From Sphingomonas abaci (GTDB lineage: Bacteria > Pseudomonadota > Alphaproteobacteria > Sphingomonadales > Sphingomonadaceae): a stretch of 64,000 bases of DNA. Position numbers and translations under genes: made by a program. Below are positions 8,437 to 18,675 of the stretch, in pieces. The stretch spans positions 992,001-1,056,000 of the forward strand of contig NZ_JACHNY010000001.1 of assembly GCF_014199625.1 (NCBI RefSeq), in the 5' to 3' direction. Position 1 is the stretch's first letter. The number at the start of each line of letters is the position of its first letter. The notes beneath the pieces are model-generated. The model saw nothing but the letters and a program-made list of their open reading frames with translations. It ran no database searches and was not told the origin of the DNA.

Positions 8437-8598
8437 ATGGTGGATCAGCTTTTGGAATCTCGCGAACTCATTGCCTATGTCCTGCTTGCGTCGATTATCG
8501 TCATCGGCGCCGTGATCCTGGCGATTACCGCGCGGAAGCGCGCCGCGCGGAAACGGCGGCTACGTGGGATCAAGGATTACAACACGACCCGCCGCTGA
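8437..8598 (+). CDS. Small membrane protein, 53 residues
   Basis: A short open frame begins ATGGTGGATCAG. The product has an acidic N-terminus (MVDQLLESRE), one hydrophobic span of about 20 residues (roughly 11-30), then a strongly basic tail (RKRAARKRRLR) ending in KDYNTTRR. The layout suggests a single-pass inner-membrane protein with the tail in the cytoplasm. I recognise no family. It ends eight bases before the stop of the convergent M48 gene and fills the gap after cysS. No strong ribosome-binding site is visible, so expression is uncertain. Confidence 0.55.
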   Translation: MVDQLLESRELIAYVLLASIIVIGAVILAITARKRAARKRRLRGIKDYNTTRR

Positions 8599-8606
8599 GC
8601 CGAGCC

Positions 8607-9599
8607 TCAGTCGAGCGGCGTGTCGCGGCTGTCGAGCAGCGGCGGCCGATAGACCGGGCCGGCATCCTTCGGGATCGCGTCCAGTTCCGCCTGGATCAAC
8701 TTCGCGCGCGCGCTGGAGGAGGGATGCGTCCGGCTACGGAACAGGCCCCCATCCACGTCGCCACCATGGTCGCGCCAGAAGCGTGGTGCCGCCCGGGGGT
8801 CGTAGCCGGCGTTGCGCATCAGCACCGCGCCCAGCCGGTCGGCCTCTTCCTCGGTCCGGCGGAACAGCCGGCCGTTGCGGCCCAATTCGGAGAACAGGCC
8901 CCATTTGACCCCCGCCGCCTCCAGCCGGACACGGTGGCGCAGGATGGTGTGGGCCAGTTCATGCGCGACGATCACCGCGACCTGCTCGTCGTCATAGCGT
9001 TCGAAGAAGCGCACCGCGATCTGCACCGTCCGACCGTCCGACATGGCCGCCATGCCGGGGCCGAGCAGCACCTCGAACGCCGAGCGGCAGCCGGGACTGG
9101 GCGGGATGGTCACCGCCCGGTCCGCGCCCTGATGGCGGATGGTGACGGCCAGCGCCCGGTCCGCCGGCTGGGCCGCGATCTGCGCCAGCGCCGCGTCGCG
9201 GGTCGCGCTGCCCTGGCTCTCGCCCGGCCCGGCGAGCGGAGCACCGGCGACCGCGACCAGCGCATCGTCCGGCGCGACGCCGGCGCGCGCCGCCGGCCCT
9301 CCGTCGACGACCGCCTCGACCGCGACGGGCATAGCGAATCCGAACACCTGGCGCGCCGCCGGGCGGGTCGCCGCGTCATACTGGTCCACCGCATGCAGCG
9401 CCCAGCCCGGCGTCGGCTGGAGATCGCGGCAGAGCGGCGCATTGGCGGTGGTCAGCCGGTATGCGATCGTCGCCAGCCGCAGGTCGACGGCCCGCAACGC
9501 CGCCAGGCTCTGCTCCGACAGCTGCGCGGCGGCGGGCACCGGCGACAGCAGCAGACTGGTTGCGGTCAGGAACGACAACACGGCAGACGATCTTTTCAT
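8607..9599 (-). CDS. Periplasmic M48-family metallopeptidase with PDZ-like domain
   Basis: This 330-residue exported protein has a signal peptide at 1-26 (cleavage after AAA-Q). A PDZ-like region at about 85-165 (VDGGPAARAGVAPDDALVAVAG) is followed by the zinc peptidase domain with HELAH at 213-217. The third ligand is probably the first Glu of the EEEAD motif near 250, and the tail carries DTHPSS-like sequence (RTHPSSSARAKLI). Family members (LoiP/BepA, HtpX relatives) degrade or mature envelope proteins. The PDZ-before-peptidase layout is less common than plain M48. ATG at 9599 has AAGG seven bases upstream; a GTG two codons earlier is poorly spaced. It stands alone. Confidence 0.88.
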   Translation of the reverse strand: MKRSSAVLSFLTATSLLLSPVPAAAQLSEQSLAALRAVDLRLATIAYRLTTANAPLCRDLQPTPGWALHAVDQYDAATRPAARQVFGFAMPVAVEAVVDGGPAARAGVAPDDALVAVAGAPLAGPGESQGSATRDAALAQIAAQPADRALAVTIRHQGADRAVTIPPSPGCRSAFEVLLGPGMAAMSDGRTVQIAVRFFERYDDEQVAVIVAHELAHTILRHRVRLEAAGVKWGLFSELGRNGRLFRRTEEEADRLGAVLMRNAGYDPRAAPRFWRDHGGDVDGGLFRSRTHPSSSARAKLIQAELDAIPKDAGPVYRPPLLDSRDTPLD

Positions 9600-9692
9600 G
9601 ACCACGCCTTTACCGTGCCGAAGCGGGGCAATCCATTACCGCGATGCCGCAATACGTTGCCGTAACGACACCAAGCCTCTATCCAGCGCGAC

Positions 9693-10259
9693 ATGAGCCA
9701 AAATCCCGTGCAACTGATCGAACCTCGCCGACACGGGGACGCCCGTGGATGGTTCACCGAAGTCTATAGCGAAAAGACGTTCGACGCGCTCGGCATCACC
9801 TGCCGCTTCGTGCAGGACAATCATTCGCTTTCGGCGCCCGCCTTCACCCTGCGCGGCCTGCATTTCCAGACGCCGCCGCATGGGCAGGACAAGCTGGTCC
9901 GCTGCATCCGCGGCAGCATCTTCGACGTCGCGGTCGACGTGCGGCGCACATCGCCGACCTTTGGCCAGTGGGTCGGCGCGACGCTGTCGGCGGAGAACGG
10001 CCACCAGCTCTTCGTGCCGGTCGGCTTCGCGCACGGCTTCCTGACGCTGGAGGCCGATTGCGAGGTCAGCTACAAGGTCTCCGACCTCTACGCGCCCGAG
10101 TGCGACGGCGGCGTCCGCTGGGACAGCGTCGGCATCGACTGGCCGATGCCCGCCGGCACGCAGCCCGAACTGTCGCCCAAGGACGTGAAGCTGCCTTCGC
10201 TCGCCGACTTCGACAGCCCCTTCCCCTATGACGGCCGCCCCCTGCTGCCGCTCGCCTGA
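9693..10259 (+). CDS. rfbC: dTDP-4-dehydrorhamnose 3,5-epimerase
   Basis: RmlC/RfbC catalyses step three of dTDP-L-rhamnose synthesis, a double epimerisation of the 4-keto-6-deoxy sugar. The 188-residue cupin protein has F-x-Q-D-N-HSLS (FVQDNHSLS), LRGLHFQ with the catalytic His, [17 protein letters not shown], and GFAHGFLTL. All of these are family landmarks. It is the first gene of a tight plus-strand cluster: rfbB starts 13 bases after its stop. The later genes overlap by four bases each, so the set is clearly one operon. Confidence 0.96.
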   Translation: MSQNPVQLIEPRRHGDARGWFTEVYSEKTFDALGITCRFVQDNHSLSAPAFTLRGLHFQTPPHGQDKLVRCIRGSIFDVAVDVRRTSPTFGQWVGATLSAENGHQLFVPVGFAHGFLTLEADCEVSYKVSDLYAPECDGGVRWDSVGIDWPMPAGTQPELSPKDVKLPSLADFDSPFPYDGRPLLPLA

Positions 10260-10272
10260 GGATCAGACACCC

Positions 10273-11324
<1,052 letters not shown>

Positions 11325-11328
<4 letters not shown>

Positions 11329-12223
11329 AGGCGGTCCTGGTCACCGGCGGCTCGGGGCAGCTCGGCACCGAACTGGCGCGGTTCTCCTGGCCGGAAGGCT
11401 GGGAAGCAGTGGCGCTGACCCGCGCCGAACTCGACCTGACCGACCCGGCCGCGATCGCCGCCAAGGTGGCGGAGCGGCCATGGGCCGCGGTGATCAGCGC
11501 CGGCGCCTATACCGCGGTCGACAAGGCGGAGAGCGACAGCGTCACCGCCTGGCAGGTGAATGCCTTGGCCCCGGCGGCGCTGGCGGCGGCCTGCACCGCG
11601 GCGGGCATCCCGATCGTCCATGTCTCGACCGATTATGTGTTCGCCGGCGACAAGCAGGGCGCGTGGGAGGTCGATGATCCGGTCGCCCCGCTCGGCGTCT
11701 ACGGCGCGTCGAAGCTGGGCGGCGAGCTGGCGGTGCGCACCGGCTGCAAGCGGCATGCGATCGTCCGCACCGCCTGGGTGGTGAGCGCCCACGGCAACAA
11801 TTTCGTCAAGACGATGCTGCGCGTCGGGGCCGAGCGGCCGGTGCTGCGCGTCGTCGCCGACCAGCAGGGCAGCCCGACCGCCGCCGCCGATCTCGCCGCC
11901 GCGCTGGCCGCGATGACGATGCGGCTGGTCGACGATCCCGCCGCGCCGACCGGCACCTATCATTTCTCCAATGCCGGTCCCACGAGCTGGCACGGTTTCG
12001 CGGAGGAGATTTTCCGCCAGGCGGCGGCGCGCGGCGGTCCGTCGCCGCAGGTGGAGGCGATCACCAGCGCCGAATTTCCCACCCCCGCGGCGCGGCCGGC
12101 CAATTCGGTGCTGAGCCACCGCGCGATCGAGCAGGATTACGGCATCCACCCCCAGGGGTGGCAATCGGCGCTGGGCGACATCCTCGACCAGCTCCTGGGT
12201 TCCTCCAAGGTGGAGAAGACGGC

Positions 12224-12227
<4 letters not shown>
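11325..12227 (+). CDS. rfbD: dTDP-4-dehydrorhamnose reductase
   Basis: RmlD/RfbD reduces dTDP-4-keto-L-rhamnose to dTDP-L-rhamnose. The 300-residue protein opens with [16 protein letters not shown], then has [21 protein letters not shown], the Y-x-x-x-K motif (YGASK), and RTAWV. It starts at a GTG whose last two bases are the first two of the rfbB stop TGA. The same GTGA arrangement occurs again at the junction with rfbA. Both point to translational coupling. Confidence 0.95.
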
Positions 12228-13083
<856 letters not shown>

Positions 13084-13087
<4 letters not shown>

Positions 13088-14028
13088 TGCAGGACCCGGC
13101 CGGCGGGAGCGGCGACCAGCGGGCGGGCAGCCTGACGACGATCGTCACCCTGCCCGCCACGCCGACCGAACCCAGCCGGCCGATCGCGCGACGGATCCCG
13201 TTCGTACCCGATCGGGTCGCGCCGGCCCTGCGCGCCAAGCGACTGGCCGCGTTCGTCCGCCGGGCGCGGCGCTTTCCCAACCATCGCCAGCTCTTCCTCC
13301 ACCCGCGCCCGGGCCGGCGCTGGGCGGTGCTCTTCTGCTACCAACCCGAACCCGGCCCTATCGATCCCGGCCACCGCTTCACCATCGCCCGGTTGCAGAC
13401 GGAGGGATTCGCGGTGCTGGTCGTGCTCGCCGCGCGCGAGGCCGCGCAGGGCGATGCCTATTCCGCGCTCGGGCTGGACGGCCTGATCGTCAAGGGTCTG
13501 AGCGGGTACGATTTTTCAGGCTATACGCTGGGATTGAAAGCGCTGGTCGCGGCGTTCGGCACGGTCGACGTGCTGGTGATGAACGACAGCGTGCTCGGCC
13601 CCTTCCACCCGCTGACGCCGCTGATCGACTCGGCACCGTGGGCGTTCACCGGCTTCCTGTCGAACAACGGCGTCGAGCCGCATTTCAACAGCTTCGCCTT
13701 CTTCATCCGGCAGGCCGACCGGCGTTTCCTGCGGCGTATGCGCAGCGTCTTCCTGAACCGGATCGCGTTCGACGGGCAGAGCCCGGTCGCCTATCTTCAG
13801 GAGACCCGGATGGCGCGGGTCGCGGCCCGCCACTATACCGCCGGCAGCCTGTTTGGTCCGGTGTCGCGCCAGGACATGACCTTCCATTATCTTGAAAACC
13901 CCGAAGGTCTGGTCGCCATCGGCTATCCTTTCCTGAAGAAGAGCATCTTCACGAAATTCGCCGACACGTTCGATCAGCGCCGCTACACCGCGCTGCTCGC
14001 CGGTCTCGGCCATGATCCTCTGATCTGA
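13084..14028 (+). CDS. Rhamnan synthesis F (RgpF)-like glycosyltransferase
   Basis: The 314-residue protein resembles the RgpF family of rhamnan/polysaccharide glycosyltransferases. The middle has the GYDFSGY motif (141-147) and MNDSVLGPF (166-174), matching the family's GYDF...NDS pattern, with [19 protein letters not shown] after. The first 75 residues are Pro/Arg-rich and not recognisable. Its ATG overlaps the rfbA stop by four bases, so it is cotranslated with the dTDP-rhamnose enzymes. A role in transferring rhamnose to a surface glycan is therefore a reasonable inference. No membrane span is seen, suggesting a peripheral cytoplasmic enzyme. Confidence 0.7.
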
Positions 14029-14116
14029 AACCGATTGCGATGGTGGCGCGCCGCCGCCGATCCCCCTAGGGAGACCGCCATCCCCCTTGTGGGCACCAGA
14101 AGGAATTTGAGCGACG

Positions 14117-15430
14117 ATGCGTATCACGATGATCGGCTCCGGCTATGTCGGCCTGGTGTCGGGCGCCTGCCTGTCGGATTTCGGCCATGACGTCTGCTGC
14201 GTCGACAAGGATCAGGCGAAGATCGACGCGCTCAACGACGGCCGGATGCCGATCTACGAGCCGGGACTCGACCAGCTCGTCGCCGCCAATGTCCAGGCCG
14301 GTCGGCTGACCTTCACCACCGACCTCGCCGCCGCCGTCGCCGGCGCGGATGCGGTGTTCATCGCGGTCGGCACGCCCTCGCGGCGCGGCGACGGCCATGC
14401 TGACCTGTCCTATGTCTATGGCGCGACGCGCGAGATCGCGGCCGCCGTGACTGGCCCGACCGTCGTCGTCACCAAGTCGACCGTGCCCGTCGGCACCGGC
14501 GACGAGGTCGAGCGGATCCTGCGCGAGGAGCGGCCGGACATGGACGTGGCGGTCGTCTCCAATCCCGAATTCCTGCGCGAGGGCGCGGCGATCGGCGACT
14601 TCAAGCGGCCCGACCGGATCGTCATCGGCACCGACGACGAACGCGCGCGCGCGGTGATGCGGGCGATCTATCGCCCGCTCTACCTGAACGAGTCGCCGAT
14701 CCTGTTCACCGGCCGGCGTACGTCCGAACTGATCAAATATGCCGCCAATGCCTTCCTGGCGACCAAGATCACCTTCATCAACGAAATCGCCGACCTGTGC
14801 GAGGCGGTGGGCGCCGACGTGCAGGACGTGTCGCGCGGCATCGGCCTGGACAATCGCATCGGCCGCAAGTTCCTCCATGCCGGCCCCGGCTATGGCGGAT
14901 CCTGCTTTCCCAAGGACACGCTGGCGCTGCTCAAGACCGCCGAGGATTTCGAAAGCCCGATCCAGATCGTCGACGCGGTGGTGAAGGTGAACGACGCCCG
15001 CAAGCGCAAGATGGGCCGCAAGGTGCTGCACGCGCTGGAACAGGACGGCGACGGCGAAGTGCGCGGCAAGACCGTCGCGCTGCTCGGCCTGACCTTCAAG
15101 CCCAATACCGACGACATGCGCGACGCCCCCGCCATCGCCATCGCCCAGGCGCTGGCGGATGCCGGCGTCACGGTGCGCGCGCACGATCCCGAGGGGATGG
15201 ACGCCGCCCGCCGGATCATGCCCGATCTCGACTATGTCACCGATCCCTATGAGGCGGCGCGCGGCGCCGATGCGGTGGTGATCGTGACCGAATGGGATGC
15301 CTATCGCGCGCTCGACCTGAAGCGGCTGAAAGACGTCCTGGCCCGCCCGGTCCTGATCGACCTGCGCAACATCTATCGTCGGACGGATGTCGAGGGGTCG
15401 GGCTTCACCTATGCCGCGATCGGTCGCTGA
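14117..15430 (+). CDS. ugd: UDP-glucose 6-dehydrogenase
   Basis: This 437-residue enzyme oxidises UDP-glucose to UDP-glucuronate with two NAD. It opens with MRITMIGSGYVGLVSGACLS (NAD loop) and has VAVGTPSRRGDG, KSTVPVGTGDEV, NPEFLREGAAI, the central YAANAFLATKITFINE helix, and the catalytic cysteine in GPGYGGSCFPKD. The C-terminal third has LGLTFKPNTDDMRDAP. All landmarks are intact. It follows the rhamnose operon after 88 bases with its own ribosome-binding site. Its product would feed the UDP-glucuronate 4-epimerase at 583-1584. Confidence 0.97.
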   Translation: MRITMIGSGYVGLVSGACLSDFGHDVCCVDKDQAKIDALNDGRMPIYEPGLDQLVAANVQAGRLTFTTDLAAAVAGADAVFIAVGTPSRRGDGHADLSYVYGATREIAAAVTGPTVVVTKSTVPVGTGDEVERILREERPDMDVAVVSNPEFLREGAAIGDFKRPDRIVIGTDDERARAVMRAIYRPLYLNESPILFTGRRTSELIKYAANAFLATKITFINEIADLCEAVGADVQDVSRGIGLDNRIGRKFLHAGPGYGGSCFPKDTLALLKTAEDFESPIQIVDAVVKVNDARKRKMGRKVLHALEQDGDGEVRGKTVALLGLTFKPNTDDMRDAPAIAIAQALADAGVTVRAHDPEGMDAARRIMPDLDYVTDPYEAARGADAVVIVTEWDAYRALDLKRLKDVLARPVLIDLRNIYRRTDVEGSGFTYAAIGR

Positions 15431-15450
15431 CGATCGATTGTTTCACCAAG

Positions 15451-15468
15451 ACGTAACGATCGTTACGT
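15451..15468. promoter_or_regulatory. Perfect 18-bp palindrome upstream of DAHP synthase
   Basis: ACGTAACGATCGTTACGT is self-complementary over its full length. It lies 20 bases after the ugd stop and about 118 bases before the DAHP synthase start, in the only sizeable gap between the two genes. The length and symmetry are typical of a dimer-bound operator, but the regulator cannot be named. Confidence 0.5.
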
Positions 15469-15585
15469 TCTTCGTGGCATAGGGGTCACAAACCATCATC
15501 CCGGCGGCTGGTACGCCCGCAAAAGATTTGCACCGGCCGCCACCATGGCGCATGGCCCTGCGGATCACAGCATCCGAGGACGATC

Positions 15586-16959
15586 ATGGCCGCCAATTGG
15601 GCCCCCGACAGCTGGACCGCCGCCGATGCGCGCCAGATGCCCGACTACCCCGATCCCGCCGCGCTGACCGCGGCGACCGACACGCTGGCGACCTATCCGC
15701 CGCTGGTCTTCGCGGGCGAGGCGCGCGCGCTGACCCAGCATCTGGGCGAGGTGGCGGCGGGACGCGGCTTCCTGCTCCAGGGTGGCGACTGCGCCGAGAG
15801 CTTCGCCGAGCATAGCGCCAACAACATCCGCGACACCTTCCGCGTCCTCCTCCAGATGGCGGTGGTGCTGACCTGGGCGTCGAAGCTGCCGGTCATCAAA
15901 CTGGGTCGCATGGCCGGCCAGTTCGCCAAGCCGCGCTCCGCCCCGACCGAGACGATCGGCGGCGTCGAGTTGCCCAGCTACCGCGGCGACAACATCAACG
16001 ACATCGCCTTCACGCCGGAATCGCGCCAGCCCGATCCGCAGCGGCTGATCCGCGCCTATGCGCAGTCGGCGGCGACGCTCAACCTGCTGCGCGCCTTTGC
16101 GCAAGGAGGCTATGCCAATCTCCACCAGGTGCATCGCTGGACGCTCGACTTCATGGGCCGCAGCCCTTGGGCGCAGAAATATACCGAGGCGGCGAACCGC
16201 ATCGGCGAGGCGCTGGAATTCATGGCCGCCTGCGGCATTGATCCGGAGACGGTGCCACAGCTCGCCCAGACCGATTTCTACACCAGCCACGAAGCGCTGC
16301 TGCTGCCCTTTGAGCAGGCGCTGACCCGGCGCGATTCGCTGACCGGCGACTGGTACGACACCTCGGCGCATTTCCTGTGGATCGGCGACCGTACCCGCTT
16401 CGAGGGTTCGGCGCATGTCGAGTTCCTGCGCGGCATCGGCAATCCGATCGGCGTCAAATGCGGCCCAAGCCTGGAGCCGGACGCGCTGCTGCGGATGCTC
16501 GACACGCTCAATCCGGGCCGGGTGCCGGGACGGATGACGCTGATCACCCGCTACGGCTATGACAAGATCGAAAGCGCCCTGCCCCGCCTGGTCCGCGCCG
16601 TGACGCGCGAGGGCCATCCGGTGGTGTGGAGCTGCGACCCGATGCACGGCAACACGGTGAAGGCCACGACCGGCTACAAGACCCGGCCGTTCGAGCGCAT
16701 CCTGGCTGAGGTGCGCGGCTTCTTCGCGGTCCACCGTGCGGAGGGAACCCATGCCGGCGGCATCCATGCCGAGATGACCGGGCAGAACGTCACCGAATGC
16801 ACCGGCGGCGCGATCGACGTGACCGAACAGTCGCTCGCCGACCGCTACCACACGCATTGCGACCCGCGCCTGAATGCCGGACAGAGCCTGGAGCTGGCCT
16901 TCCTGCTGGCCGAGATGCTGAACGAGGAAATGGCCGAACGCAAAAAAGCCGCTGCATGA
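15586..16959 (+). CDS. Class II 3-deoxy-7-phosphoheptulonate (DAHP) synthase
   Basis: DAHP synthase joins phosphoenolpyruvate and erythrose-4-phosphate, the first step of the shikimate pathway. The 457-residue protein is a plant/Mycobacterium-type (class II) enzyme: [11 protein letters not shown] with the metal-binding Cys, [14 protein letters not shown], the [10 protein letters not shown] helix, [23 protein letters not shown] and the C-terminal TECTGG and DPRLN stretches are diagnostic. The start ATG has GAGGA just upstream. It is monocistronic before tRNA-Glu. The palindrome at 15451-15468 may regulate it. Confidence 0.96.
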   Translation: MAANWAPDSWTAADARQMPDYPDPAALTAATDTLATYPPLVFAGEARALTQHLGEVAAGRGFLLQGGDCAESFAEHSANNIRDTFRVLLQMAVVLTWASKLPVIKLGRMAGQFAKPRSAPTETIGGVELPSYRGDNINDIAFTPESRQPDPQRLIRAYAQSAATLNLLRAFAQGGYANLHQVHRWTLDFMGRSPWAQKYTEAANRIGEALEFMAACGIDPETVPQLAQTDFYTSHEALLLPFEQALTRRDSLTGDWYDTSAHFLWIGDRTRFEGSAHVEFLRGIGNPIGVKCGPSLEPDALLRMLDTLNPGRVPGRMTLITRYGYDKIESALPRLVRAVTREGHPVVWSCDPMHGNTVKATTGYKTRPFERILAEVRGFFAVHRAEGTHAGGIHAEMTGQNVTECTGGAIDVTEQSLADRYHTHCDPRLNAGQSLELAFLLAEMLNEEMAERKKAAA

Positions 16960-17009
16960 TGCTTGACGCGGTGGAGGCGTAAGGCTAATTGCGCGCCTCC
17001 ACTGCACAC

Positions 17010-17084
17010 GGCCCCTTCGTCTAGCGGTTAGGACGTCGCCCTCTCACGGCGAAAACACGAGTTCGATTCTCGTAGGGGTCACCA
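17010..17084 (+). tRNA. tRNA-Glu (anticodon CTC)
   Basis: A full cloverleaf can be drawn. The acceptor stem GGCCCCT pairs with AGGGGTC (one G-T pair). The D-arm is GTC...GAC. Anticodon stem TCGCC/GGCGA has loop CTCTCAC, giving anticodon CTC. The T-arm is ACGAG/CTCGT with TTCGATT. The discriminator A and an encoded CCA end the gene. The sequence closely follows the bacterial tRNA-Glu pattern (CCCCTTCGTCTAGCGGTTAGG). Confidence 0.95.
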
Positions 17085-17225
17085 TTCCAGCGATACGTCG
17101 CGGAGCGGTCGGCAAGCAGCAGCCTTCCACATCCATCGCGCAGCCCGGATCGCGACCGTCTCGCGGCGCCACGCGCGCGCCCGGGCGAGGACGCCAGTTC
17201 GCCCCGGCCTGGACGCGGCCTGACG

Positions 17226-18380
17226 TCACGCCGTGCCCGATCGGCGGAGGAACCGCCCCGCCAGCCAACGGCGGACGGGTTCGTCGTACAGTTTCAGGCT
17301 GGCATAGGCGATCCCAACGGCGACGATCACCAGCATCGCACCCACCGGCGCGCCGATATGGGGCGGCACCTTCCGGTCGACCACCCAGGCCGTGTAAAGG
17401 TAGATCAGCGGATAATGGGTGATGTACAGGGGAAAGGACAGGTCGCCGAAAAACTTGGCCACGCGTACGCTCCGTCCCTCAACCGGCTCCTGCCCCGCGC
17501 CGATCGCGACGATGATGGGAAAGAGCAGCAGGACGCAGGCCGCATCGTACAGGCCATTGCTCCAATGGTGCGGCGTATCGCCCATGCGCGGCAGCGCCAG
17601 CGCCAGGACGAGCAACAGGCTGCATAGGGCGAAACCGTGCCGGACGCGCAGCCGCCGGCCAGATCGCATCAGCAACATGCCGGCCAGGAACGGGTAGCAC
17701 AGGCGCGCAAGCCCGATATGGATGCCGGACGCGTCCAGCGACCAGCCGCCGATCAGGTCGCGTCGGTCGCCGAGCAGCGCGACCTCGAGCAGCAGCGCCG
17801 CCGCCAGCACCGGCAACACCGCGAGCACCGATCGCGAGAGTCGGCGAAGCACCAGCGCATAGGCGATATTGGCGATATATTCGTAGAAGAGCGACCAGGC
17901 CGGACCGTTCAGTGGATGGAGCTCGTCCCATCCGCGGATGTCGAACGGCTTGGGCAGGGGCAGCAGCGTACAGCCGAGCGCCATCACCAGCAGCATCTGC
18001 CACAGCGGCGTCTCGGCGATGCGGGGAAACAGCCCGCCCGCCTGGCAATAGTAGAGCGCGCCGCCGAACAGGCTGCCCAGCACCACCATGGGTTGCAGCC
18101 GGATCAGCCGTCGCTTGTAGAATGCCCACTGGCCCATGGCCGGCCAGCGGTCGTCATAGGCGTAGGCGATCACGAAGCCGGACAAGAGGAAGAAGAAATC
18201 CACCGCCAGATAGCCGTGGTTGATGATCTGCCTGGTCGGGTCCGCCTCCGAATAGGCTTCGAACACGTGGAATATGACCACCATCAGCGCGGCCACGCCC
18301 CGCAGCCCGTCCAGGATTTCGAAATGACGCTTGCCTGGTGCGATCGCCGTCGTCGATGTCGCCGCTGAAGATGAGATCAC
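17226..18380 (-). CDS. Acyltransferase 3 (OafA/YrhL-type) membrane protein
   Basis: This integral membrane protein of about 384 residues has some ten hydrophobic spans and the acyltransferase-3 hallmarks. The first cytoplasmic segment has LDGLRGVAALMVVIFHV with the active-site His, followed by the DFFFLLSGFVIAY and WSLFYEY motifs. Such enzymes O-acylate surface sugars, often O-antigen or exopolysaccharide. I prefer the GTG start at 18380 (GGGAG just upstream), which leaves a short polar N-terminus; an ATG at 18467 is the alternative. The gene is divergent from the TonB receptor at 18676. The acceptor sugar is unknown, though nearby polysaccharide genes suggest a link. Confidence 0.85.
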   Translation of the reverse strand: MISSSAATSTTAIAPGKRHFEILDGLRGVAALMVVIFHVFEAYSEADPTRQIINHGYLAVDFFFLLSGFVIAYAYDDRWPAMGQWAFYKRRLIRLQPMVVLGSLFGGALYYCQAGGLFPRIAETPLWQMLLVMALGCTLLPLPKPFDIRGWDELHPLNGPAWSLFYEYIANIAYALVLRRLSRSVLAVLPVLAAALLLEVALLGDRRDLIGGWSLDASGIHIGLARLCYPFLAGMLLMRSGRRLRVRHGFALCSLLLVLALALPRMGDTPHHWSNGLYDAACVLLLFPIIVAIGAGQEPVEGRSVRVAKFFGDLSFPLYITHYPLIYLYTAWVVDRKVPPHIGAPVGAMLVIVAVGIAYASLKLYDEPVRRWLAGRFLRRSGTA

Positions 18381-18585
18381 GCCACTCCCTTTCCCGCGTC
18401 CACTCGAACGGCGCGGGTTGTTCGCCGACAACCGTGCCATGACGTCCGGGCGACCGACAAGGCGCATGGCCGTGGATCATGCCCCGATCGCGACGATTCG
18501 ACTCACAGCAAAACCCTTCATCGCAATGGCTTGGTCGCTCACGGCCCGGTTAGCCGACCGGCGCCGGACCGACGCACGAGTTGTA

Positions 18586-18619
18586 CAAACGATTGCAGAA
18601 AAGCAGTTGCAATCGTTTG
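18586..18619. promoter_or_regulatory. Paired 12-bp inverted operator, LacI-family-like
   Basis: Two 12-bp arms, CAAACGATTGCA and TGCAATCGTTTG, are perfect reverse complements separated by 10 bases. They are centred about two helical turns apart. The half-site AACGATTGCA resembles operators of LacI/GalR-type sugar regulators. It lies about 60 bases upstream of the TonB receptor start at 18676, where it would cover the promoter. A sugar-responsive repressor is inferred; no such regulator gene is nearby. Confidence 0.55.
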
Positions 18620-18675
18620 CTGATCGCGTACACCGTATCTCAAGCCCGAAGAGGTTCCGTTCAGGAGAGGTTGTG

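Noticed and set aside
17010..17225. Integration site at tRNA-Glu
   Set aside because: No integrase, repeated 3' tRNA end or foreign-looking genes follow.
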